A stretch of 64,000 nucleotides of DNA from Enterobacter sp. RHBSTW-00994 (GCF_013782625.1 NZ_CP056199.1:2622588-2686587); one strand, 5' to 3'. Numbered from the stretch's first letter, positions 10,108-20,353 are shown. The notes: generated by a model from the letters alone, not told the origin. Program-made: numbers and translations.

Positions 10108-10540
10108 TCACTTCTAAATCGCTCTATATCAATTCATTGCACTGTGTCCCATGTTTCCCCAATGCAGGGAAGGATGAGAAGCTTCGACTAAGGTTCGATT
10201 CGAGCGCAGCGAGAAAGCGTTGCCGCAGGCAACGACCCGAAGGGCGAAGCGCAACGCGCTGAGTCATCCTTCCCCCACCACCATCACTTCTAAATCGCTC
10301 TATATCAATTCATTGCACTGTGTCTCGTGTTTCCCCAATGCAGGGGAGGATGAGAAGCTTCGACTAAGGTTCGATTCGAGCGCAGCGAGAAAGCGTTGCC
10401 GCAGGCAACGACCCGAAGGGCGAAGCGCAACGCGCTGAGTCATCCTTCCCCCACCACCATCACTTCTAAATCGCTCTATATCAATTCATTGCACTGTGTC
10501 TCGTGTTTCCCCAATGCAGGGGAGGATGAGAAGCTTCGAC
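10090..10540 (+). repeat. 176-bp tandem repeats with tRNA-Tyr 3' fragments
   Basis: Units start at 10090, 10266 and 10442, giving two full 176-bp units and a partial third ending near 10540. Each begins with the last 18 bases of tRNA-Tyr (ATCCTTCCCCCACCACCA), so each boundary copies a tRNA 3' end. Units are nearly identical (for example CCCATG versus TCGTG near 10149 and 10325). In E. coli the tyrT operon ends in similar repeats of about 178 bp, which give a small RNA (rtT, released on tRNA processing) and encode the protamine-like Tpr. Here TTG-initiated basic open frames (10220 and 10396) exist, but coding is not supported. The distal third copy lacks the GC-rich half of the unit. Confidence 0.9.
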
Positions 10541-10606
10541 ATTCGTCTCTCTTTTCCCATCATGGCCCGGCAATATTCCATACAAACCCAACAGTACAAC
10601 AAGCGG

Positions 10607-11050
10607 TTACATCGGCGGCAACCTGCGCTTTACGGGTGAACTCTTCACAATCGACGTATTGCATTGCGCATGCTCTGCCAGCCCATCCAGCAACATATCA
10701 AGCTGCTCAATTGAACGAACAACCAACCTGATTACAAAGCAATCCTCTCCAGTCACTTTGTCACTTTCAATACACTCAGGCATCGCCTGAATATATCGAT
10801 CTACTTTATGTAATAGTCCAGGCAACGGCCGCACACGCACCAACGCCTGCAAGGTATAGCCCAGTGCCGTAAGGTTAACTTGCGCGCTATAACCTTGTAT
10901 CACGCCCCGCTCTTCCAGTCTTTTCAGGCGTTCCGCTGTACTGGGTGAAGTCAGACCAACCCGGCTGCTTAACACTTTCAGCGACATACGGGCATCCTCT
11001 ACCAGGCAAGCCAGAATCTGTCGATCGATGTCATCAAGAAGGTAATCCAT
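10607..11050 (-). CDS. Lrp/AsnC family transcriptional regulator
   Basis: The 147-residue protein has an N-terminal winged helix (DDIDRQILACLVEDARMSLKV, then helix SPSTAERLKRLEERGVI) and a C-terminal RAM/ACT-like domain from about residue 65, where effector binding and oligomerisation occur. The ATG at 11050 is 7 bases after AGGT; a GTG three codons upstream is the alternative. It is divergent from a DMT exporter with a 107-bp gap, so it probably controls that gene in response to an amino acid or similar ligand. It is not Lrp or AsnC itself and has no counterpart here in E. coli K-12. Confidence 0.88.
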   Translation of the reverse strand: MDYLLDDIDRQILACLVEDARMSLKVLSSRVGLTSPSTAERLKRLEERGVIQGYSAQVNLTALGYTLQALVRVRPLPGLLHKVDRYIQAMPECIESDKVTGEDCFVIRLVVRSIEQLDMLLDGLAEHAQCNTSIVKSSPVKRRLPPM

Positions 11051-11157
11051 TGCATTCACCTAATATATAAAAGTAAAAGACGGATACTACCTTACATCAC
11101 CTCTGTAAAAACAAATGGGCATTTTCGACAATAGAAGCATTATTCAGGAGGTGTATG

Positions 11158-12057
11158 ATGCGTGATATTCAGAAAGGCGTCTGGCAAATGAGCCTGGCGA
11201 TGCTTATTTCCGGTTCGATAGGGGCTTTTGTTTTACTCTCCGGTTTACCGGTCACAGAAGTGGTGTTCTGGCGCTGCTTAATCGGCGCAGTTGCGCTGTT
11301 TCTTTTTATCCGGTTCAGTAAATCCCCCTTTAGCCCCATAACAACAGTCACCCTGGGTCTCGCCACTCTTGGTGGCGTGGCATTGGTCGTTAACTGGTTA
11401 CTACTGTTTGCCGCCTATGGGCAGATCTCTATTGGGCTATCTACCGTGGTCTATAACACGCAGCCGTTTATGCTGGTACTGATGGGTGTATTGATGGGAG
11501 AACGCGTCAGTCTGGTAAAATGGAGCTGGTTATTCCTCGCCTTCGGCGGTGTTATCATCCTGCTCTCCAGTGAACTGACGGGTAAATATGACGATGGTTT
11601 GCTGGCAGGTATCAGTCTGGCGTTGGGAGCCGCGTTCTTTTATGCGCTAACCGCGATGATCACGCGTAAGTTAAAAACTATCGCCCCTCAGCATATCGCT
11701 TTTATTCAGGTTCTGACGGGGGTAGTAATACTTTTGCCGATGGCGCATCTGCCCGTATTTACCCGAGACTTCCCCTGGTCGATCTTATTAACGTTAGGCA
11801 TTGTGCACACCGGCATAATGTATCAACTGCTCTATAGCGCCATTCAGAAACTCCCTACACCTGTTATCGGTTCGCTGTCGTTTATCTATCCGCTGGTCGC
11901 CATTATTGTCGATAACCTCGTATTCGGTCATACCCTTACCGCGCCTCAGTTGGCGGGCGGCGTGCTTATTTTGGTTGCAGCGGCGGGTAACAATCTGGGC
12001 TGGGGTGAAAAAAAACCCCGCGAAGGCGGGGTTAGGATAAAACCTGGCGTGAATTAA
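11158..12057 (+). CDS. DMT superfamily (EamA) transporter
   Basis: About 299 residues with two EamA repeats, roughly ten membrane segments, and the usual loop [11 protein letters not shown] after the first helix pair. Such proteins export amino acids or other metabolites; the substrate is not evident. A strong AGGAGG (11146-11151) lies 6 bases before the ATG at 11158 and 3 before another at 11155, so the later one is preferred. The last residues, rich in Lys, Pro, Arg and Gly, are encoded by the terminator hairpin that serves narI on the other strand. The divergent Lrp-type gene is the likely regulator. Confidence 0.88.
   Translation: MRDIQKGVWQMSLAMLISGSIGAFVLLSGLPVTEVVFWRCLIGAVALFLFIRFSKSPFSPITTVTLGLATLGGVALVVNWLLLFAAYGQISIGLSTVVYNTQPFMLVLMGVLMGERVSLVKWSWLFLAFGGVIILLSSELTGKYDDGLLAGISLALGAAFFYALTAMITRKLKTIAPQHIAFIQVLTGVVILLPMAHLPVFTRDFPWSILLTLGIVHTGIMYQLLYSAIQKLPTPVIGSLSFIYPLVAIIVDNLVFGHTLTAPQLAGGVLILVAAAGNNLGWGEKKPREGGVRIKPGVN
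12008..12033 (-). terminator. narGHJI terminator inside the DMT gene
   Basis: On the minus strand AACCCCGC and GCGGGGTT pair around a CTTC loop and are followed by eight Ts, 20 bp beyond the narI stop. The hairpin lies wholly within the 3' coding end of the plus-strand exporter gene. Confidence 0.9.
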
Positions 12058-12731
12058 CGACGCGCACGCACAATCTGATATTTGCGCGTCAGGTACTCAA
12101 CCGGCGCGCTCCAGATGTGCACCAGGCGAGAGAATGGGAACAGCAGAAACAGTGTCATCCCCAGCACCAGGTGGATACGGAAGATGAAGGCAACACCATC
12201 CAGATGTGCTGATGCACCGCCGTGGAAAGTCACGACAGACTGCGCCCAGCCAACCAGTTTCATCATTTCGCTGCCATCCATATGTTGTGCAGAGAACGGA
12301 ATCGTCAGCAGGCCCAGGGCGCATTGCACCATTAACAGGGACAGGATCAGAATATCGGCCCCCGTTGTTGTGGCTCGCACACGCGGGCTAAAAAGACGGC
12401 GTTTCAGCAGCAGTAAACCGCCCACCAGACACATCACGCCACTCGCGCCCCCCGCAAACATCGCCATCTTCTGCTTCACTTCAATCGGCAGGAAGGATTC
12501 GTACATCCAGTGCGGCGTCAGCATACCGAGGAAGTGACCGGCAAAAATACCCAGGATCCCGATATGAAACAGGTTAGAAGCCAGATTCATCCCTTTACGG
12601 TCCAGCATCTGGCTGGAGCCCGCACGCCAGGTATACTGGCCGTAATCGTAACGCAGCCAGCTACCAATCAGGAATACCGACCCTGCAATGTACGGATAGA
12701 TATCAAAGAAGAACATATTCAGGAAGTGCAT
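12054..12731 (-). CDS. narI: Respiratory nitrate reductase A, gamma subunit (cytochrome b)
   Basis: The 225-residue membrane subunit matches E. coli NarI in length. It has five membrane helices and four heme-ligand histidines (two near the start of the core in [14 protein letters not shown], two late in FRIHLVLGM and SRLVHIWS). It oxidises quinol at the periplasmic side and passes electrons to NarH. Its ATG sits on the last base of narJ, so translation is probably coupled. It is the last gene of the operon. Confidence 0.98.
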   Translation of the reverse strand: MHFLNMFFFDIYPYIAGSVFLIGSWLRYDYGQYTWRAGSSQMLDRKGMNLASNLFHIGILGIFAGHFLGMLTPHWMYESFLPIEVKQKMAMFAGGASGVMCLVGGLLLLKRRLFSPRVRATTTGADILILSLLMVQCALGLLTIPFSAQHMDGSEMMKLVGWAQSVVTFHGGASAHLDGVAFIFRIHLVLGMTLFLLFPFSRLVHIWSAPVEYLTRKYQIVRARR

Positions 12732-13441
12732 TATTGCTGTCCTCCGTTGGAGATATTCAAATATTGCGGAGCCACTGCACCGGCAAAGCGACGCTGGTGA
12801 GCGGAGATTTCAGACTCACCGCAGTTCTGGTCTGCGAAGAATTTCACCTGCTCTTCTTCCCAGACAGCATCCAGCGCCTGGGGCGTATCATCCCGGGCTT
12901 CATCGGCAATTTTTTCCGCCACTTTACTGCTGTCGATTGCGGAATCCGCCAGCTTCACCAGCAGGTCAAAGAGCGCCGCATAGCGACTCTCACGCTGTTG
13001 CAGACGCGCGCTAAGCAGCGCCAGAATCGGTGCAATATCCTGCAAACCACCAAGTGCTTCTTCTTTTGGTAACTGCGCCAGATACTCCAGATAAAGCGGC
13101 AGATGATCCGGCAGCTCACGGCTGTCGAGCTGCAACCCGTGCGCTTCATACTGCGCCAGCAGGTCGACCATCGCCTGTCCACGGTCGCGGGATTCGCCAT
13201 GAACATGTTCGAACAGTAGCAGCGATGTTGCACGACCACGGTCAAACAATTGGCTATAGTCAGACTGTGCATCCAGAAGATCCTGCGCGAGCAAATCGCG
13301 CAGGAAAACGCCCAGTCGCTGGGCATCCTCTTTATCCAGGTTTTCAGACGACGCGAGTGCATCGAAGAGTTCCTGCTGATGCTGCCAGAGGGCAGCATCC
13401 GGGTACTCGAGCAGACGCGAAACAATGACGAGTTCAATCAT
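12731..13441 (-). CDS. narJ: Nitrate reductase A assembly chaperone
   Basis: The 236-residue NarJ is the cytoplasmic chaperone that binds apo-NarG and supports insertion of the molybdenum cofactor and Fe-S centres before NarGH docks on NarI. It has the all-helical TorD/NarJ fold, conserved around [30 protein letters not shown] and [12 protein letters not shown]. It overlaps narH by four bases at its start and touches narI at its end. Confidence 0.97.
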   Translation of the reverse strand: MIELVIVSRLLEYPDAALWQHQQELFDALASSENLDKEDAQRLGVFLRDLLAQDLLDAQSDYSQLFDRGRATSLLLFEHVHGESRDRGQAMVDLLAQYEAHGLQLDSRELPDHLPLYLEYLAQLPKEEALGGLQDIAPILALLSARLQQRESRYAALFDLLVKLADSAIDSSKVAEKIADEARDDTPQALDAVWEEEQVKFFADQNCGESEISAHQRRFAGAVAPQYLNISNGGQQ

Positions 13442-14973
13442 TGGTGCGGCTCCGTTTTGCTGGTGACGTCCATCGCATCAATACGACGGCTGTTGAACAG
13501 GTTGAATTTAGTATCTGAACCGTGACAACCATCACCGAAGGTAAAGCCACAGCCGCTTTTCTCCGGGAAGGCTTCGCGCGCTAATTCACGGTGACTGCTC
13601 GGTACAACGAAACGATCTTCGTAGTTAGCAATGGCCAGGTAACGATACATTTCCTGTGCCTGCGCTTCAGTCAACCCCACCTCTTCCAGTGCTCGTGTGT
13701 CGATCACGCCCTCAACGGTTTCTGCACGTTTAAAGTGGCGCATCGCCAGCATACGTTTCAGCGCCAGCAGTACCGGCTGTGTATCACCTGCGGTCAGCAG
13801 GTTCGCCAGGTACTGAACCGGAATACGCAGGCTTTCCACATCGGGCAGAATACCGTTACTGCCCAGTTCACCCGCATCAGCTGCGGACTGAATCGGTGAC
13901 AGAGGCGGCACATACCAAACCATCGGCAACGTGCGATATTCAGGGTGCAGCGGCAGCGCCAGCTTCCAGTCCATCGCCATTTTGTACACCGGTGATTGCT
14001 GCGCCGCGTCAATAACACTCTGCGGCACGCCGTCTTTCAGCGCCTGTTCAATGATTTTTGGATCGTTCGGATCGAGGAACACATCCAGTTGGCGCTGATA
14101 GAGATCTTTCTCATGTTCAGTGCTTGCCGCATTCTCGATGGCATCCGCGTCATACAGCAATACGCCAAGATAACGAATACGGCCTACGCAGCTTTCAGAG
14201 CACACGGTTGGCATACCGGCTTCAATGCGTGGATAACAGAAGATGCACTTCTCGGATTTCCCGCTCTTCCAGTTAAAGTAGATTTTTTTGTACGGACAGC
14301 CCGTAATACACATCCGCCAGCCACGGCACTTGTCCTGGTCGATCAACACGATGCCATCTTCTTCACGCTTGTAAATCGCGCCGCTTGGGCAAGTCGCGAC
14401 ACAGGCCGGGTTCAGGCAGTGCTCACACAGACGTGGCAAATACATCATGAAGGTGTTTTCGAACTGACCGTACATTGCCTTCTGCATGTTTTCGAAGTTC
14501 TTGTCTTTCGACAATTTTTCGAACTCCCCCCCCAGGTCGTCTTCCCAGTTTGGTCCTTTTTCAATCTTCGCCATACGCTGGCCGGTGATCAGCGAGCGCG
14601 GACGTGCGATAGGCTGATGCTTGCTCTCTGGCGCGCTATGCAGGTTCTGATAGTCGAAATCAAACGGCTCGTAGTAATCATCGATGCCCGGTAAATGCGG
14701 GTTAGCGAAGATTTTACCCAGCAGCAATGCACGGTTACCCATACGCGGCTGGATTTTGCCATTGATCTTGCGGATCCAGCCGCCCTTCCATTTCTCCTGG
14801 TCTTCCCAGTTGGTCGGGAAACCCGTACCAGGTTTGGTTTCAACGTTGTTAAACCACGCGTATTCCGCCCCTTCACGGCTGGTCCAGACGTTTTTACAGG
14901 TGACTGAGCAGGTATGACAGCCGATGCATTTATCCAGATTCAGCACCATGCCGACTTGTGAACGAATTTTCAT
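13438..14973 (-). CDS. narH: Respiratory nitrate reductase A, beta subunit
   Basis: The 511-residue electron-transfer subunit is one residue shorter than in E. coli. Four cysteine clusters bind FS1-FS4: CIGCHTCSVTC near residues 16-26, CEHCLNPACVATCP near 184-197, CRGWRMCITGCP near 217-228 (the Trp here marks the 3Fe-4S centre), and CIFCYPRIEAGMPTVCSESC near 244-263. Electrons pass from NarI hemes to NarG. Its ATG overlaps the narG stop by four bases. Confidence 0.98.
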   Translation of the reverse strand: MKIRSQVGMVLNLDKCIGCHTCSVTCKNVWTSREGAEYAWFNNVETKPGTGFPTNWEDQEKWKGGWIRKINGKIQPRMGNRALLLGKIFANPHLPGIDDYYEPFDFDYQNLHSAPESKHQPIARPRSLITGQRMAKIEKGPNWEDDLGGEFEKLSKDKNFENMQKAMYGQFENTFMMYLPRLCEHCLNPACVATCPSGAIYKREEDGIVLIDQDKCRGWRMCITGCPYKKIYFNWKSGKSEKCIFCYPRIEAGMPTVCSESCVGRIRYLGVLLYDADAIENAASTEHEKDLYQRQLDVFLDPNDPKIIEQALKDGVPQSVIDAAQQSPVYKMAMDWKLALPLHPEYRTLPMVWYVPPLSPIQSAADAGELGSNGILPDVESLRIPVQYLANLLTAGDTQPVLLALKRMLAMRHFKRAETVEGVIDTRALEEVGLTEAQAQEMYRYLAIANYEDRFVVPSSHRELAREAFPEKSGCGFTFGDGCHGSDTKFNLFNSRRIDAMDVTSKTEPHQ

Positions 14974-17900
14974 TTTACGCTCTCCTGTACCTGGTCATTA
15001 CCTTCGCCATCTAACCAGTTAATATTCTTCATCTTACGCACGACCACGAACTCATCGCGGTTGGAGCCGACCGTACCGTAGTAGTTAAAGCCATACGCCA
15101 ACTGGGCATAACCGCCAATCATGTGGGTAGGTTTCGGTGTAATACGGGTGACGGAGTTATGAATACCGCCGCGCTGTTCGGTGATCTCTGAACCCGGCAG
15201 GTTAACGATGCGTTCCTGCGCGTGATACATCATGGTCATCCCGGCCGGAACACGCTGGCTGACAACGGCACGGGCAGTCAGTGCACCATTGCTGTTGAAC
15301 ACTTCAATCCAGTCGTTATCCACGATATCCAGCTCTTTCGCGTCGGCTTCGCTCATCCACACAATCGGACCACCACGACCCAGCGTCAGCATCAGCAGGT
15401 TGTCGCTGTAGGTAGAGTGGATCCCCCATTTCTGGTGCGGTGTCAGGAAGTTGAGCGCTTTTTCCGGGTTGCCGTTAGATTTTTCGCCCATCACTTCTTT
15501 CACCGAGCGGGTATCAATCGGTGGACGGTAAACCAGCAGGCTCTCACCGAAATCACGCATCCACGGGTGATCCTGATACAGCGACTGACGGCCCGTCAGG
15601 GTACGCCATGGGATCAGCTCGTGAACGTTGGTGTAACCGGCGTTATAAGAAACATGCTCATCTTCAAGTCCTGACCAGGTCGGGCTGGAGATGATTTTGC
15701 GCGGTTGCGCCTGAATATCGCGGAAACGAATTTTTTCGTCTTCTTTATTCAGCGCCAGATGCGTATGGTCGCGCCCCGTAAACTCACTCAATGCAGCCCA
15801 GGCTTTCACCGCCACCTGACCGTTGGTTTCCGGCGCCAGCGTCAGAATCATCTCTGCCGCATCAATCGCCGTATTCAGCATCGGCTGACCTTTGGCTGGC
15901 CCCTCGGCTTTGGTGTAATTGAGCTTACGCAGCAGGTCCATTTCGCTCTGGGTATTCCAGGCAATACCTTTACCGCCGTTACCGATTTTCTCCATCAACG
16001 GGCCGATAGAGGTAAAGCGCTCATAGGTCGCCGGATAGTCACGTTCCACCGGAATAATGTGCGGTGCAGTTTTTCCTGGGATCAGGTCACATTCACCTTT
16101 TTTCCAGTCCTTCACATCCAGTGGTTGCGCCAGTTCAGCCGCAGAGTCATGCTGAATGGGTAGCGTCACCACATCGGTTTCAACGCCCAGATGCCCGACA
16201 CACACTTCAGAGAATTTCTTCGCGATACCTTTGTAGATATCCCAGTCACTTTTGGATTCCCATGCAGGGTCAACCGCAGCAGACAAGGGATGAATAAACG
16301 GATGCATATCCGAGGTATTCATGTCGTCTTTTTCGTACCAGGTGGCAGTCGGCAGCACGATGTCGGAATACAGACAGGTGCTGGAAAGACGGAAGTCCAG
16401 GGTGACAACCAGATCCAGCTTGCCGTCGAGACCATTGTCCTTCCATTCCACCTCTTCCGGCTTCACGCCACCTTGTTTACCCAGATCTTTTCCCTGAATA
16501 CCGTGTTCCGTACCCAGCAGGTACTTCAGCATGTACTCGTGACCTTTACCGGAAGAGCCCAGCAGATTAGAGCGCCAGATGAACAAGTTGCGTGGGTGGT
16601 TTTTCCCGTTTTCAGGCTGTTCCGCCGCGAAGCGAATCGACCCCTCTTTCAGGGATTTGACGGTGTAATCTACCGGGTTCATTCCGGCTTTCTTCGCCGC
16701 TTCGGCAATGCGCAGCGGGTTTGTTCCCAGTTGTGGCGCAGACGGCAGCCAGCCCATACGTTCAGCACGTACGTTGAAGTCAATCAGATGCCCACTGTAG
16801 CGGGATTTATCCGCCATCGGTGACAGCAGCTCTTGCGCGGTGACGGTTTCGTAACGCCACTGGCTGGAGTGGTTATAGAAGTAAGAGGTACTGTTCATGT
16901 GACGTGCCGGGCGCTGCCAGTCGAGGCCAAACGCCAGTGGCTGCCAGCCCGTTTGCGGGCGCAGTTTTTCCTGCCCCACGTAGTGCGCCCAACCGCCACC
17001 ACTTTGGCCGACACAACCGCAGAAGACCAGCATGTTGATCAGACCACGGTAGTTCATATCAAGGTGATACCAGTGGTTCAGACCTGCACCGACGATGATC
17101 ATCGAACGGCCGTGCGTCTTGTCGGCATTTTCCGCAAACTCACGGGCGATACGGGTGATATTTGCGCGCGGCACACCGGTAATTTTCTCTGCCCAGGCCG
17201 GGGTATAGGCTTTGATGTCATCGTAGCTGGTGGCGCAGTTTTCATCGTTCAGACCGCGTTCCAGGCCGTAGTTTGCCATGGTGAGGTCGTAAACAGTGGT
17301 TACCAGCGCGGTCGACCCGTCCGCCAGTTGCAGGCGCTTCACCGGCAGTTTGTGCATCAGGACGTTTTGCAGTTGGACCTTATTGAAGTGCTCAGTGCCA
17401 TCGCCCCCGAAGTACGGGAAGCCCACTTCAGCAATCTCATCCTGGCTGCCCAGCATGCTGAGACGCAGTTCCGTCTCTTCTCCGGACGTACCATCACGTT
17501 GCTCAAGATTCCACTTGCCCTTTTCACCCCAACGGAAACCAATAGAACCGTTCGGTGCAACCATGTCACCCCTGGTGTTACAGGCAACGGTTTTCCATTC
17601 CGGGTTATTTTCCTGGCCGAGAGCATCCACCAGATCGGCGGCACGCAGCATACGCCCCGCCGCATAGTAGCCGTCTCGCTCTTCCAGCATGACCAGCATA
17701 GGCATGTCGGTGTAGCGACGCACATAATCTGTGAAGTACTGGCTTGGTTTATCCAGATGGAATTCGCGCAGCATAACGTGGCCCATCGCCAGCGCCATTG
17801 CCGCATCGGTTCCCTGTTTCGGGGCTAACCACAGGTCGCACAGTTTTGCGATTTCGGCATAGTCTGGCGTGACGGCAACGGTTTTGGTCCCTTTGTAACG

Positions 17901-18713
17901 CACTTCGGTGAAGAAGTGGGCGTCCGGGGTACGGGTCTGCGGAACGTTAGAACCCCATGCAATGATGTAGCTGGAATTGTACCAGTCAGCAGATTCAGGA
18001 ACGTCGGTCTGCTCACCCCAGGTCTGAGGAGACGCAGGCGGTAAGTCGCAGTACCAGTCGTAGAAACTCAGGCACGTCCCCCCGATGAGAGAAAGATAAC
18101 GTGCGCCAGAGGCGTAAGAGACCATCGACATTGCCGGGATCGGCGAGAACCCGGCCACGCGATCCGGCCCGTACGTTTTCACGGTATAGACGTTAGAGGC
18201 CGCAATCAGCTCATTCACTTCCTGCCAGGAAGATCGGACAAAACCACCCCGACCACGCGCTTGCTTAAAGCTTTTCGCTTTGTCGGCATCTTCAATGATG
18301 GAAGCCCAGGCATCGACCGGATCGCTGTGCTGCACTTTCGCTTCACGCCACATCTTCATCAGACGTTTGCGCATCAGTGGATATTTCAGACGGTTTGCAC
18401 TGTACAGATACCAGGAATAGCTCGCACCACGCGGACAACCACGCGGTTCATGGTTTGGCATATCCGGGCGTGTGCGCGGATAATCGGTCTGCTGCATTTC
18501 CCATGTCACCAGACCATTTTTAACGAAAATCTTCCAGCTACATGAACCGGTGCAGTTTACACCGTGGGTAGAACGCACGACTTTGTCATGCTGCCAACGT
18601 TGACGGTATCCATCCTCCCAGTCCCGGTTGGTCTCCAGAACCTGACCGTGCCCATCGGCAAAGGTTTCGCCCTTCTGCTTGAAGTAGCGAAACCGGTCCA
18701 GAAATTTGCTCAT
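14970..18713 (-). CDS. narG: Respiratory nitrate reductase A, alpha (catalytic) subunit
   Basis: The 1247-residue molybdenum bis-MGD subunit has the same length as E. coli NarG and reduces nitrate to nitrite on the cytoplasmic side of the inner membrane. The FS0 ligands are His50, Cys54 and Cys58 (HGVNCTGSC) and Cys93 in EPRGCPRG. The Mo ligand Asp lies in SFYDWYCDLPP near residue 222. The ATG follows CAGGAGATACCCG. First gene of narGHJI; its promoter region is described separately. Confidence 0.99.
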   Translation of the reverse strand: MSKFLDRFRYFKQKGETFADGHGQVLETNRDWEDGYRQRWQHDKVVRSTHGVNCTGSCSWKIFVKNGLVTWEMQQTDYPRTRPDMPNHEPRGCPRGASYSWYLYSANRLKYPLMRKRLMKMWREAKVQHSDPVDAWASIIEDADKAKSFKQARGRGGFVRSSWQEVNELIAASNVYTVKTYGPDRVAGFSPIPAMSMVSYASGARYLSLIGGTCLSFYDWYCDLPPASPQTWGEQTDVPESADWYNSSYIIAWGSNVPQTRTPDAHFFTEVRYKGTKTVAVTPDYAEIAKLCDLWLAPKQGTDAAMALAMGHVMLREFHLDKPSQYFTDYVRRYTDMPMLVMLEERDGYYAAGRMLRAADLVDALGQENNPEWKTVACNTRGDMVAPNGSIGFRWGEKGKWNLEQRDGTSGEETELRLSMLGSQDEIAEVGFPYFGGDGTEHFNKVQLQNVLMHKLPVKRLQLADGSTALVTTVYDLTMANYGLERGLNDENCATSYDDIKAYTPAWAEKITGVPRANITRIAREFAENADKTHGRSMIIVGAGLNHWYHLDMNYRGLINMLVFCGCVGQSGGGWAHYVGQEKLRPQTGWQPLAFGLDWQRPARHMNSTSYFYNHSSQWRYETVTAQELLSPMADKSRYSGHLIDFNVRAERMGWLPSAPQLGTNPLRIAEAAKKAGMNPVDYTVKSLKEGSIRFAAEQPENGKNHPRNLFIWRSNLLGSSGKGHEYMLKYLLGTEHGIQGKDLGKQGGVKPEEVEWKDNGLDGKLDLVVTLDFRLSSTCLYSDIVLPTATWYEKDDMNTSDMHPFIHPLSAAVDPAWESKSDWDIYKGIAKKFSEVCVGHLGVETDVVTLPIQHDSAAELAQPLDVKDWKKGECDLIPGKTAPHIIPVERDYPATYERFTSIGPLMEKIGNGGKGIAWNTQSEMDLLRKLNYTKAEGPAKGQPMLNTAIDAAEMILTLAPETNGQVAVKAWAALSEFTGRDHTHLALNKEDEKIRFRDIQAQPRKIISSPTWSGLEDEHVSYNAGYTNVHELIPWRTLTGRQSLYQDHPWMRDFGESLLVYRPPIDTRSVKEVMGEKSNGNPEKALNFLTPHQKWGIHSTYSDNLLMLTLGRGGPIVWMSEADAKELDIVDNDWIEVFNSNGALTARAVVSQRVPAGMTMMYHAQERIVNLPGSEITEQRGGIHNSVTRITPKPTHMIGGYAQLAYGFNYYGTVGSNRDEFVVVRKMKNINWLDGEGNDQVQESVK

Positions 18714-19065
18714 CGGGTATCTCCTGTGTGGAGCCTGTGGCTCTCTAAATCGACATTGCTGATTTGCAGCGAAGGTAACGCTATGAAAGATGGCGATAAT
18801 TGATAACGATCAAGGGCAACCGGGATGCTTCAGGCAGGAAAAACGCAAAATACCACCAAAGAAGTAGGATTTTTTATTTTTTAACAATTTGTTTTTTATG
18901 GTTTTTTTATAAAATCAACACCGCAAAGGGTAAAACCACACAATGATTAGTTATTAAGTGGTAGGCGTTTGTTTGTCCGTAAGAACCGCGTATGAGTCTC
19001 ATTTTTTTATTATTCGTCTAGAGTCTGTTTATCTCACCCTGTTCCCGACGCGTAAGGGCATAAAA
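18714..19065 (-). promoter_or_regulatory. narG control region (FNR and NarL sites)
   Basis: A perfect FNR palindrome, TTGATAACGATCAA, lies at 18800-18813. Placing its centre at -41.5, as in E. coli, puts the start of transcription near 18765. A NarL heptamer matching TACYNMT (TACCACT, minus strand, 18957-18963) then falls at -195, the position of the key upstream NarL site in E. coli; another (TACTTCT, 18860-18866) falls near -98. The A/T-rich tract at 18868-18915 between them could bend or bind IHF. The whole nitrate and anaerobic control module therefore looks intact. Confidence 0.85.
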
Positions 19066-20308
19066 ATGAGTGATCCAGAAGCGCAGACTGACCCGAATGA
19101 ACACGATGAAATAAACGCCATCAACGCCCGACGAGCGGATTTAGATCTCCCTCAAAGCACAGGTACTGACACAATTGGATTAGCGTTATCCGGCGGAGGG
19201 ATCCGCAGTGCCGTATTTAACCTCGGTTTGATTCGCGCACTGGCAAAAAAGGAACTTCTGCGAAAGTTTGATTATCTTTCGACCGTGTCGGGTGGGGGAT
19301 ATGTCGGGGCAATGCTGGGACGTTTATATCAGGCATTAGATCCGCTTCTCAGTACTTTCAGCGGTAAACTTGATCATATTAAAAAGGTGACCAACCCGTT
19401 ACCGGGTGACGATATTACTTTTGGAAAATACCAGCCCCATTTATTTCAGGGACCGATCCACCTTATGACCTGCTGTATTAATCAGACCGTTGATGACCGT
19501 AGCCGCAACTATGATGCCGACCGCAAAGGCATCGCTTTAACCGTTAGCGCGTTTGGGGCGGAAACCGGTACGCAAAGGCCTTCCCTATCAAAACCGGTCG
19601 CAGGGTCCCACACTTTCGCACTGGGTCGCTATTTCGGGGGCAGCAGCGGCAACCGGTATGGGGTCACGCACCTCTCCGGGGCTGGCGTTTCTGCTTTTCC
19701 TGATTGGTGGCAGGCTGGGGTATTGGTCGCCCAACCTGGTTAAATCCCCGGCCACAAAAGATCCGCTTGCCGCACTGTTCGCTGAAATGTTTGCCCGTTT
19801 CCCTGGGAAAAATAGCCAGTACTGGTATCTCTCTGATGGCGGTCATTTTGAAAATACAGCCGTTTATCCGCTCTTAAAGCGCCGGGTAAAAACCATCGTG
19901 GTTGCTGACTGCGGCGCGGACCCGGAATTTATCTTCGACGATCTGGACAACCTGGTGCGCAAGGCGCGAATTGATTACGGGATTTCGATACTGTTTTCCC
20001 CGGCCATCACAGGCAGACGGACATCGGTAGCGCAGTTGAAAAAAGGGAAAACAGACTTGCCTCTCATTGAAGCCAGAATTCACTCCCCCAAAACAGCAAC
20101 GGAGAAGGCCAGGCCCGGCAAACTGATTATCGTTAAACCGCATCGCCTGGCGAATATGGGGCTTGATACAACCTGTTATGCAAGCCACCACCCGGATTTC
20201 CCTCAGCAAACGACGGGCGATCAATTCTTCGATGAGGAGCAGTGGGAAGCATACCACCAGCCAGGTCTTCAGGCCGGTAAGGCGATAACAAAAGAGATGC
20301 TGCCATAG
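19066..20308 (+). pseudogene. Patatin-like phospholipase, frameshifted
   Basis: Two open frames together encode one patatin-like protein of about 414 residues. The first (ATG at 19066, open to 19743) has the glycine-rich oxyanion loop ALSGGGIRSAVFNLG and the nucleophile region YLSTVSGGGYVGAMLG. The second (to 20308) has HWVAISGAAAATGMGS, the catalytic Asp in LSDGGHFENTAVYPLL and VADCGADPEF. The reading must move forward one base between about 19550 and 19600. Related proteins are much longer and have membrane segments between these blocks, so an internal deletion is also likely. The first frame is open back to 18958, but the ATG at 19066 fits better. It sits between narK and narG, where E. 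coli has no gene. Confidence 0.75.
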
Positions 20309-20309
20309 C

Positions 20310-20337
20310 AAAAAAAAGCGCGGCCCTAAGGCCGCGC
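20310..20337 (-). terminator. narK terminator
   Basis: A perfect 8-bp stem, GCGCGGCC and GGCCGCGC, around a four-base loop is followed by eight Ts on the minus strand. It is 17 bp past the narK stop and also lies just after the plus-strand patatin gene. Confidence 0.9.
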
Positions 20338-20353
20338 AAACGGATAATCAAAC

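Noticed and set aside
10220-10731. TTG-started basic frames in the tyrosine tRNA repeats (Tpr or YchS-like)
   Set aside because: Repeat-derived, no good ribosome binding site, and I could not match them reliably to E. coli Tpr or YchS.
13996-14694. A 232-codon open frame opposite narH, and others opposite narG (16191-16823, 16833-17828)
   Set aside because: They are antisense to well conserved nar genes, and are expected from codon bias in GC-rich coding DNA.
18958-19065. An N-terminal extension of the patatin gene back to a GTG at 18958
   Set aside because: It runs across the narG control region, has no ribosome binding site and no conserved residues; the ATG at 19066 fits better.
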